Position numbers and translations under genes: made by a program. The notes beneath the pieces are model-generated. The model saw only the letters and a list, made by a program, of their open reading frames with translations. It ran no database searches and was not told where the DNA came from. Shown piece after piece: positions 15,543 to 22,014 of a stretch of DNA of 40,660 nt. How positions within the stretch are numbered: the stretch's first letter is position 1; each line of letters opens with the position of its first letter. The stretch comes from a virus, in the IMG/VR virus record IMGVR_UViG_3300020180_000005, positions 1 to 40,660 of that record; one strand, written 5' to 3'.

Positions 15543-16664
15543 TTACTTTGTTTTGCTTTTATAAGCGCCCATTAAAGAATTGCGGTTTTTAATTGCATAT
15601 TCTGATAGTTGTGATGGGTTCATTTTAGGAAACATTTTTTTAAGATCTTCCAAAACTATGCTAGGAATAGACTCTGAGCTGTCGCCAGCTTCAACATTAA
15701 TTCCTTGCTCACCAAAACTAATTACTTTAGGCGCCTTTTCAAATAAATCACTTAATAAAGCCTCAACTGTAACATTGCTGCCGTCTGCTAAATTGATTGA
15801 TTGACCGGATACGGCGGCTAATCGAACAAAAGCATCCCGCTGAGCAGGAACGATCTTGCCGTCTGTTAAAAGAACGTCATACATTTTTTCTGCTTTACTT
15901 TGTGATAGTTGGACACTAAGTTGCTTATTTGTAGCCTCTAACGCAGCGATTCGCGTTAAAAGGGATTCTGAAGCATTAATTGTTTCGGGGTTTTGCTCCT
16001 CGACAACTGCAGCTTCTTCAACTATTTCGTTAGAAATAGTTTCAGTAGCAATCTCTACTGGTTCTTGACTAGTTGCGATTTCTTCTACAACTTCAGGTGT
16101 TGCTTCTACTGCTGTCTCTACTGCTGTTTCTTCAACAACGGCATCAACTTTAGCTTCATCAACAATTACTTCTGTTGCTTGGTCTTGCTGTACTGTCTCT
16201 TGCATATTTTGTATTTCTGATAAATAAATTTTTAGCTGCGGCTTGTCGTGTAAAGCGACAAACTGTTTAAGCCCTTTTATAAATGGATTTGTTACTAAAG
16301 CCACGTGCTTTAATAGCGCACCAATGTTTTCACCTGTTTCATGATTAATATAATCAGGCTCGATAGAAACGCTGACATCGTTATAATTCTGTAACTCAGC
16401 TTCTTCTATTTCAAATTCAGCATACAAACCATCAGCTTTAATATTTAACTTACTAATATTATTTGCTAATACCAGCGCAGGGTTTTTGTCAGCCTCGGCA
16501 GATTCCACGTGCCCGCGTACCACTGGTGAGAACGGAGAATGACTAAAATTCTTAACTATTGTTTTCAAATAGTCTGAACTTATATCTAACACTCCCCCCG
16601 GCGCGGCCGGATGTAGCCACTTGCCAAGTCTTAAAATTTGTTTTTCGAATTTGCGTTTTGCCAT
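15543..16664 (-). CDS. Capsid maturation protease with fused scaffold (Mu gpI-like, 373 aa)
   Basis: The N-terminal half is a Mu gpI-type serine protease that trims the prohead: SPVVRGHVESAEADKNPALVLANN with His52, then YNDVSVSIEPDY with Ser98 or Ser100 as presumed nucleophile, then KHVALVTNPFIKG. The C-terminal half is a scaffold: an acidic Val/Glu/Ala-rich stretch (about 160-220), a coiled coil (LTRIAALEATNKQLSVQLSQ) and a basic helical end. In Mu-like phages the scaffold is also made from an internal start; ATG 16205 (Met154, MQETVQ) is a candidate. A hairpin sits five bases before the start codon. Confidence 0.87.
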   Translation of the reverse strand: MAKRKFEKQILRLGKWLHPAAPGGVLDISSDYLKTIVKNFSHSPFSPVVRGHVESAEADKNPALVLANNISKLNIKADGLYAEFEIEEAELQNYNDVSVSIEPDYINHETGENIGALLKHVALVTNPFIKGLKQFVALHDKPQLKIYLSEIQNMQETVQQDQATEVIVDEAKVDAVVEETAVETAVEATPEVVEEIATSQEPVEIATETISNEIVEEAAVVEEQNPETINASESLLTRIAALEATNKQLSVQLSQSKAEKMYDVLLTDGKIVPAQRDAFVRLAAVSGQSINLADGSNVTVEALLSDLFEKAPKVISFGEQGINVEAGDSSESIPSIVLEDLKKMFPKMNPSQLSEYAIKNRNSLMGAYKSKTK

Positions 16665-16669
16665 ACAAA

Positions 16670-16709
16670 AAGGTCAGAGATACAGCCGTTAAGCTGTAAA
16701 CCTGACCTT
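16670..16709 (-). terminator. Two-part hairpin immediately before the protease start (attenuator-like)
   Basis: AAGGTCAG pairs perfectly with CTGACCTT, enclosing a second stem ACAGC/GCTGT. On the minus strand five T residues directly follow CTGACC, then GTATG. This has the form of a Rho-independent terminator or translational control hairpin dividing the sugar-modification genes from the head genes. I see no new promoter between it and the protease gene, so read-through must occur. Confidence 0.6.
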
Positions 16710-16738
16710 GTTTAATAACTGGTCTATTTAATTGTATT

Positions 16739-16975
16739 TCACTGTAGCATTTTCCCCACGTAGTAGTCAAGCACGCTAATACCTGCAATTGCTATGTTGT
16801 CGTAAACTTGAGTGATATTCCCCGCGCTAAATTCAATCGTTATCCTAGCGGTTAACTTCTTTTCAAATATTTCCTTTTGTCTAAGCTGCACGAACTGCCA
16901 ATAATAGGCTTGTAGTTGATCTTTGGATAAACTGATGTTGTCTTCTAGCTTTTCAAAGTTATTAGTTGTTCCCAT
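16739..16975 (-). CDS. Small hypothetical protein at end of the sugar-modification island (78 aa)
   Basis: MGTTNNFEKLEDNISLSKDQL then AYYWQFVQLRQKEIFEKKLTARITIEFSAGNITQVYDNIAIAGISVLDYYVGKMLQ. No signal peptide or membrane helix; a helix followed by strands. Its start overlaps the end of the glycosyltransferase gene by 31 bases, so it is cotranscribed with the island, but nothing in its sequence links it to sugars. It could equally be a small head gene. The overlapping frame 16552-16788 is rejected as a shadow. Confidence 0.68.
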   Translation of the reverse strand: MGTTNNFEKLEDNISLSKDQLQAYYWQFVQLRQKEIFEKKLTARITIEFSAGNITQVYDNIAIAGISVLDYYVGKMLQ

Positions 16976-17922
16976 TTTTTAACCATTATATCTAAAGTAA
17001 ATTTACTTGCATGTTTATTAATCATATTAGGGCTTACCTTCATAATTTTATTATTTTTTAGTAAATTATCATAATCAATAAACTGACCTACAGTCTCCTG
17101 CAATGCCCCTATTCTACGCACAACCGGCACGCAGCCTGCGTATTGTGCTTTAACGGCGGCTAGGCAGAATAACTCTGACTCCGCTTTATTTAGAGGGTGG
17201 ACCCAGTATTCTGCTTCCCAATACTTAGCGCAAAGATCGTTATTTGATAACCTACCTAAGACCTCAATACCATCTTGCTTCATCAAAGACTCCATCTTAA
17301 TTTTCCAGGCCTTACCAGTTGGGCTATTTAGGCCACGCTCCATAAAGTCCCAGCCGTATGTAATCCATAAAGTTGTAAGTTTAAGCTTATTTTTTAACTC
17401 TGGCCATCTGATTAATAATTCTTCTAGGCCGCGGTCGTAGCTAGATGTATAAATAGCAGTGCCTTTCACCTTATCTGTTTTTGCTAAATCCATGCGCTTA
17501 GTATCTATCCCTAGATAAATAGGAAAGATTTTTCTATTACTATTACTTATTTTATCGTTATGATAGTTAGAAATTGTTACCACACCATCAATGTCTCTTA
17601 ACTCTGTATCGGTCCAAGACTCTATTTCGGTGGTGAGGTGAAACACTTTTTTAGCATTAATGCTTTGCTCTAAAATATTTTTGGCTTTAAAACTTATAAA
17701 TACATCCCTGTATTCAAATGGTTTAAATTCGCGGTGGTCGCTATATTTAACATTATCAAAAACGCCGTGGATACCGTTATGATAGATAGTAACCTCATGC
17801 TTTCGCTCAGTCATAGCTTTTGCAAATTGTATAAGACTTTCCTCGCTGCCACCAATACCGGTTTCTATATCCGCTGCTGTCCATCCGCCAAAGACTAAGT
17901 TTGTATAGATATGAATTGTCAT
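16945..17922 (-). CDS. Glycosyltransferase, GT-B/GT4-like (325 aa)
   Basis: Transfers a sugar from a nucleotide donor. The N-terminal fold has GGWTAADIETGIGGSEESLIQFAKAM, the acceptor-side Gly-rich loop shared with the C-terminal half of the large transferase upstream (IGGSEGMCIQMARGLA). The donor side has IYTSSYDRGLEELLIRWPELK, then VLGRLSNNDLCAKYWEAEYWVHP and ESELFCLAAVKAQYAGCVPVV, a GT4-type E-x7-E-like region. ATG 17922 (MTIHIYTN) lies two bases after the preceding stop; the longer frame from 17964 starts inside the methyltransferase. Acts in the cytoplasm, probably on a virion glycan. Confidence 0.87.
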   Translation of the reverse strand: MTIHIYTNLVFGGWTAADIETGIGGSEESLIQFAKAMTERKHEVTIYHNGIHGVFDNVKYSDHREFKPFEYRDVFISFKAKNILEQSINAKKVFHLTTEIESWTDTELRDIDGVVTISNYHNDKISNSNRKIFPIYLGIDTKRMDLAKTDKVKGTAIYTSSYDRGLEELLIRWPELKNKLKLTTLWITYGWDFMERGLNSPTGKAWKIKMESLMKQDGIEVLGRLSNNDLCAKYWEAEYWVHPLNKAESELFCLAAVKAQYAGCVPVVRRIGALQETVGQFIDYDNLLKNNKIMKVSPNMINKHASKFTLDIMVKKWEQLITLKS

Positions 17923-17923
17923 T

Positions 17924-18541
17924 TTAAAGATTTGATTGAAAAATAATATAAAGCTCACCCTCAACAGCTACAGCCTCTTGAATTATGCCGTACTTGGCGC
18001 AAAGCTCTTCTAGTTCGCCCAACGTGAACAACCTTACGTGTTCTTCGTTTCGCTCTGCGTCTTTTGTACCAAACTGTCCAAAAGCATCTGGCGTTGTAAT
18101 TAATACAAATCTGCCTAATTTGGCTAATTTCTCAACTACCACTTCAGCATCAGTTACATGTTCTAAAACCTCCATCATGCTAACCGTATCAAACTTATGA
18201 AACGTTTTATAGTCTTCTAACATGGTAGTTATATAAGTTACGTCGTAATCCACTTCGCGCGCCTTTTCTTTAGCAGCCTCAATAGCATCAGCGCTAGGAT
18301 CAATTGCAACGCAGTCAATTCCATCAGCGGTTAAAGTTAGTGCTGTATATCCATCCTTGCAGCCAACATCAAGATGAGTTCTTGCATCAAGTTTTAAGAC
18401 GTGCCCGCGTACCCAATCAACACGTTTTAAAACTCGGTGAGCATATAATGAACTTGTTAATGGCATGAAATTGCCATCACTTTTAATATAGTATTCACGA
18501 TTTTTAGCGACATCAAGAAACTTTGTGTTTTTAGTTTTCAT
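17924..18541 (-). CDS. Class I SAM-dependent methyltransferase (205 aa)
   Basis: Motif I is HLDVGCKDGYTAL, which binds S-adenosylmethionine. CVAIDPSADAIEAAKEKA supplies the acidic residue for the ribose, and DTVSMMEVLEHV is the post-motif II region seen in UbiE/UbiG-like small-molecule or sugar methyltransferases. The FVLITTPDAFGQFG segment, followed by HVRLFTLGELEELCAKYG, matches families found in O-antigen and surface-glycan clusters. It overlaps the preceding gene by 11 bases. A sugar O-methyltransferase is the most likely role. DNA methylation is unlikely because no NPPY/DPPY motif is present. Confidence 0.87.
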   Translation of the reverse strand: MKTKNTKFLDVAKNREYYIKSDGNFMPLTSSLYAHRVLKRVDWVRGHVLKLDARTHLDVGCKDGYTALTLTADGIDCVAIDPSADAIEAAKEKAREVDYDVTYITTMLEDYKTFHKFDTVSMMEVLEHVTDAEVVVEKLAKLGRFVLITTPDAFGQFGTKDAERNEEHVRLFTLGELEELCAKYGIIQEAVAVEGELYIIFQSNL

Positions 18542-18998
18542 TAGGTTCGAAATATTGTTTAAAATAAAGTGTTACATTAGCTACTCCCCGACCTTGTAAA
18601 TCATCCACTTTGTGATGCTTACGAATAATCACGGGAATAACGTAATTTGGTTTTTTTGTTATAAATTCGTACATGTTATCTAGATTTTCTAGAACACGCT
18701 CAGTCCTTTCGTGCATAATAGCAACGCTAGGTATCTTTTTTTTCGCTGATTTCATCGCTAATTTAATAGGATTCTCGAATATATCTTTTTTGTTTAAATG
18801 CATATCCCAAATTGATTTAGCGTCACGGCCGAAAGCTTTCCCTACTAACACATTAGCTTCTACTCCGGCATAATCCGTGAATACAACCCCATTTTCAGGT
18901 AGGGTTTTATATGTAGCAATTAGACAATTAATATAATCCGCTCCGCTAGGGTCAATTAGCTTTTTAATGATTTGCTCTCTTGTTATTGTTTTGTCCAT
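18531..18998 (-). CDS. Hypothetical protein in the sugar-modification island (155 aa)
   Basis: No family recognised. The protein is soluble and alpha/beta: DPSGADYINCLIATYKTLPENGVVFTDYAGVEANVLVGKAFGRDA in the first half and NYVIPVIIRKHHKVDD, then VANVTLYFKQYF near the end, with Lys-rich helices between (LAMKSAKKKIPSVAIMHERTERV). It overlaps the epimerase gene by 16 bases and the methyltransferase gene by 11, so it is cotranscribed with them. A role in sugar modification is inferred from the neighbours alone. Confidence 0.72.
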   Translation of the reverse strand: MDKTITREQIIKKLIDPSGADYINCLIATYKTLPENGVVFTDYAGVEANVLVGKAFGRDAKSIWDMHLNKKDIFENPIKLAMKSAKKKIPSVAIMHERTERVLENLDNMYEFITKKPNYVIPVIIRKHHKVDDLQGRGVANVTLYFKQYFEPNEN

Positions 18999-19810
18999 GG
19001 TGGTTTAAAATATAGGGGGTCTAAATTTAATATTCTCTTCATTTTTTCAGGATCACCAACCCACATACCTGGTTCAAATTGTCTTTGTGCATAACGGTTA
19101 AACTTCTGTATTTGCTCTAATTCTAGTTGCTCACGCTCTAGCTCTTCAGGGCTGTCTTTAAGCAACTTTAATATTATTTCATGCGCAGATTGTTGCTCGC
19201 CTGTGCATACATTGATCACCTCGCCGTATAGATGCGGCGCATGCATTAGCCTTTCTACGGCCCAACAAACGGCCTCAACAGGTATAAAATCTTTAACGTT
19301 TTGTGGATTAGCAAATCTACCAGCGTGATGTGCAACACTTTTAAAATTACGGCCACCTTCTCCGTAAACTGCAAACAACCTAAGAGTATTTACCCCTAGT
19401 TTTTTTGCATATAAAGTAACCATCAGTTTGGCAAGACCGTAGGTGTCAATAGGCTCACAAATCATTTCCTCATTGGCAGGCTCATATTTAATACCGTATT
19501 CGTTATGACTACCCAAGTTTATAACTTTAACACCAGTATCAGCGCATTCTTTTAGAAATTGGCAAGACCATAAAGCAAATTCTAGATGCGCAGGATCATG
19601 GATATCTGCCAACCTTGGCCATGCTGTGTGTATGACCATATCAGGCTTAATATTATTGCCGTCTCGGTCCATGTCCTTTAGTCTAGTAAAATCTTCAGCT
19701 AAAAATTCCTGCTTAGGTAAAGACTCTACATGATAACCAAGACCGCCCAAATGTGACATTAAATGATGTCCGATAAATCCTGTGCCACCTGTTATTAATA
19801 CATTCTTCAT
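18983..19810 (-). CDS. NAD-dependent sugar epimerase/dehydratase (SDR, 275 aa)
   Basis: Extended short-chain dehydrogenase acting on nucleotide sugars. The Rossmann motif GGTGFIGHHL starts at residue 8. The active-site pattern is INLGSHNEYG followed by YGLAK (Tyr/Lys pair), with MVIHTAWP before them and LRLFAVYGEGGR after. VNVCTGEQQSAHEIILKLL is the usual C-terminal element of GDP-mannose/UDP-sugar epimerases. Length is slightly short for the family. It overlaps the upstream transferase gene by four bases. It would supply a modified donor sugar to the neighbouring transferases; which sugar cannot be read. Confidence 0.9.
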   Translation of the reverse strand: MKNVLITGGTGFIGHHLMSHLGGLGYHVESLPKQEFLAEDFTRLKDMDRDGNNIKPDMVIHTAWPRLADIHDPAHLEFALWSCQFLKECADTGVKVINLGSHNEYGIKYEPANEEMICEPIDTYGLAKLMVTLYAKKLGVNTLRLFAVYGEGGRNFKSVAHHAGRFANPQNVKDFIPVEAVCWAVERLMHAPHLYGEVINVCTGEQQSAHEIILKLLKDSPEELEREQLELEQIQKFNRYAQRQFEPGMWVGDPEKMKRILNLDPLYFKPPWTKQ

Positions 19811-20667
19811 AATTTTTCGTATAGTTCAGATAATATAATTTGTTCTTGCTTGGCAGCCTGCGCTGTCATAGACATTTTATAAACTTTCTTATTACCAGAA
19901 ATTGAAATTTTCTGCCTCTCATGGTCATTTTTTAAATAGTAATCAATTTTAGTTTTTAAATCTTCAAAATTATCCCAATAAACAAAATCAACACCATCTA
20001 TAAAGCCAAGTTTTTCTAGTTCGTCTGTTTTAATTCGCTTCTGCAAACACAACTTCCCAAAGCCCAAAGCTTCAAAAAAGCGTATCCCAGTAATAATATC
20101 CCACGGTTCAGTCGGTTGATTCACTATAATATTAGAATTAGACATAGCATGCTTATACTCTTCTTTTGTTTCAGCCTTTCCAGTAAAAGCTTTATAGTTT
20201 TCGTTTAATAACTTCCATAATTCTATACGTGCATGACTATTAGCATTTCCAATCATAGCTACATCAAGGTGTAGTTTCTCGCCATCACATATAAATAAAT
20301 CATTATATGTACTTGGCATCCAAAAACTTTTAACCCCAAATTTAGCCAATAATTTGACCCCGTGCAGATAATTCATACTAAATATTAAATCGGACTTGCG
20401 GGCAATGTTAACGCTTCGCTCAGCACCACCCGGCATGTGCGCATCATAACTCCAGAATACTGTAGGCTGTATGTATCTTGGAATATTACGGCTGAAATCC
20501 TCGCTGCAATCTACAATAAATATAAAATCAAAACTTTTATCTAATTCTTGCGGTATTAATTTACGGTCAAATTTAATTACATCGTGCCCGTTATTTTCCC
20601 ATGCGTCGGCTACCCATTCGGCCATCGAGCCGTACCAACCAAAATAACCAATCATCGCTATTTTCAT
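19807..20667 (-). CDS. Glycosyltransferase of the CgeB/GT-B type (286 aa)
   Basis: The N-terminal MKIAMIGYFGWYGSMAEWVADAW begins a GT-B half with a Gly/Tyr-rich loop. The middle has PTVFWSYDAHMPGG, DLIFSMNYLHGVKLLAKFG and FWMPSTYNDLF. The donor half includes DVAMIGNANSHARIELWKLL, NSNIIVNQP and GIRFFEALGFGKLCLQKR, the R-x-FEALGxG motif of glycosyl transferase family 1_2 or CgeB-like proteins. ATG 20667 lies two bases after the preceding stop and is preferred to the in-frame start at 20700, which only extends into that gene. Part of the sugar-modification run. Confidence 0.86.
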   Translation of the reverse strand: MKIAMIGYFGWYGSMAEWVADAWENNGHDVIKFDRKLIPQELDKSFDFIFIVDCSEDFSRNIPRYIQPTVFWSYDAHMPGGAERSVNIARKSDLIFSMNYLHGVKLLAKFGVKSFWMPSTYNDLFICDGEKLHLDVAMIGNANSHARIELWKLLNENYKAFTGKAETKEEYKHAMSNSNIIVNQPTEPWDIITGIRFFEALGFGKLCLQKRIKTDELEKLGFIDGVDFVYWDNFEDLKTKIDYYLKNDHERQKISISGNKKVYKMSMTAQAAKQEQIILSELYEKL

Positions 20668-20668
20668 G

Positions 20669-21310
20669 TTATGGCTCCGGTTTATATCCCTGTCCTTCAA
20701 ATTCTATTTCTAAATCACCAGCAGATTTTGCAAATTCAATTGCAAAGGCAGGATAGAAATGAATATTAGGTAAATAATTTATAAATATATATCCCACCTC
20801 TTCGGCTACAGTGCGAAGAGATTGTTTGTTGTACATCGACTTGTGTTGGCCGTACTCATTGCGCTGAGACCCAAATAACAGTCTTGTTGCCCATTCAGGT
20901 TCTGTAGCGTATAGGGCAACTGTACCGTCTAAATCAGGGACGTCAAGATGTAGGATTCCGCCCGGTTTTAGTTTTGTTAACCAATATCTTAAAGCATGTT
21001 GACCCTGCTCAAATGTCAAGTGTTCAAATACTTGTACTAAACGTAATTCGTCAATTGTATTATCTTCATATGGTAAATTGAAAACATCACCGTATTTATC
21101 TACTACAACACAAGTCTTGTGTAGTGTACCGCCCATTATTAATCCTTTATCAACATGACGGGTGTAATAATTATCTACTGTAGTAGAATTTTGTTCCACA
21201 ATGTCGGGATTATTATCGGCTAATTGATGTTCTGTAATAGGTACATCCACGTTATCATAGCCTTCTAAATAGACAGTACCGCAGCCTAAATGCACTTTTA
21301 TCTTATTCAT
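20669..21310 (-). CDS. SAM-dependent methyltransferase, glycan-cluster type (213 aa)
   Basis: The start KVHLGCGTVYLEGYDNVDV is the motif I arrangement of small Methyltransf_11-like proteins common in surface-sugar clusters. It is followed by DVFNLPYEDNTIDELRLVQVFEHLTFEQ and LKPGGILHLDVPDLDG, the standard order. A Tyr-rich C-terminal part has HKSMYNKQSLRTVAEEVGY. Substrate is probably a sugar on a growing glycan. It overlaps the preceding GT2-like gene by eight bases, and the following glycosyltransferase begins two bases after its stop, supporting one unit. Confidence 0.85.
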   Translation of the reverse strand: MNKIKVHLGCGTVYLEGYDNVDVPITEHQLADNNPDIVEQNSTTVDNYYTRHVDKGLIMGGTLHKTCVVVDKYGDVFNLPYEDNTIDELRLVQVFEHLTFEQGQHALRYWLTKLKPGGILHLDVPDLDGTVALYATEPEWATRLLFGSQRNEYGQHKSMYNKQSLRTVAEEVGYIFINYLPNIHFYPAFAIEFAKSAGDLEIEFEGQGYKPEP

Positions 21311-22013
21311 ATTTTTGAGCGAAAGTAAAATCTAAAGACATGTCATTATACGGGAAAAGAAAACGCTCTTGCCCTGCGTCCCCGCCCCATTTATACTTAT
21401 AACGTTTTAAAGCTTTTTTAAGCCTTTCGTTATCATTTCCAATAGTAGCACTATAAGGTGGATGATAACAAAGTGTTTGCGATGGCTCTATCCATTTAAA
21501 TCCAGCTAATATGCATCGATGCCAAAAATCGCGTTCTACAAATTCGCACGGGAATTGTTCATCAATTCTGCCGACGGTTTCAATAACACCTTTTTTTATC
21601 ATAAAACAGGCTGGGTCCATTTGGTTATAATTACTTGTTAGAGTTCCGCTATAACTTTGTAGGCCATAATTCTTTTTAAATTGTTCTAGATCTCGCGTTA
21701 CATGCAGGGTAGAAACACCAGCATTAGGGTTATCATTTAACGTGTTGATCATGATATCAATAGCGTTGAAATCCAGCTGAACGTCGTTAGCCATTATCAT
21801 CAAAAAATCGTATTTTTTGCCTCGCCATTTGTCTAAAAAAACATTCCACACGCCAGCGACTCTTGACTCATATCGTTTGCTATCAACATCGACCTTGACG
21901 CAGTGATTTAGGCTTATTATAGATTTATGAGAAATACGAGTCATCTCTTCTTGTTCTTTTGTTTCTATTAATGCAGGCAAAAGCACCCTTATGCATATCA
22001 GCTTATTATCCAT
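21303..22013 (-). CDS. GT-A glycosyltransferase, family 2-like (236 aa)
   Basis: A GT-A type protein: MDNKLICIRVLLPALIETKEQEE, then KKYDFLMIMANDVQLDFNAIDIM, in which the NDV element takes the place of the usual DxD metal site, and QMDPACFMIKKGVIETVGRIDEQFPCEFVERDFWHRCILAG, the family 2 acceptor region with the FVERDFWHR variant of the ED-W-R motif. ATG 22013 lies two bases after the previous stop and is preferred to 22037. It is shorter than typical GT2 enzymes, and the first strand lacks the usual V-I-I-P-x-Y-N start, so activity is probable rather than certain. Confidence 0.8.
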   Translation of the reverse strand: MDNKLICIRVLLPALIETKEQEEMTRISHKSIISLNHCVKVDVDSKRYESRVAGVWNVFLDKWRGKKYDFLMIMANDVQLDFNAIDIMINTLNDNPNAGVSTLHVTRDLEQFKKNYGLQSYSGTLTSNYNQMDPACFMIKKGVIETVGRIDEQFPCEFVERDFWHRCILAGFKWIEPSQTLCYHPPYSATIGNDNERLKKALKRYKYKWGGDAGQERFLFPYNDMSLDFTFAQKYE

Positions 22014-22014
22014 G

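Noticed and set aside
17924-21310. DNA methyltransferases for evading restriction
   Set aside because: Neither methyltransferase has a DNA amino-methylase motif (NPPY or DPPY) or a PC motif for cytosine; both look like small-molecule or sugar enzymes and lie among glycosyltransferases.
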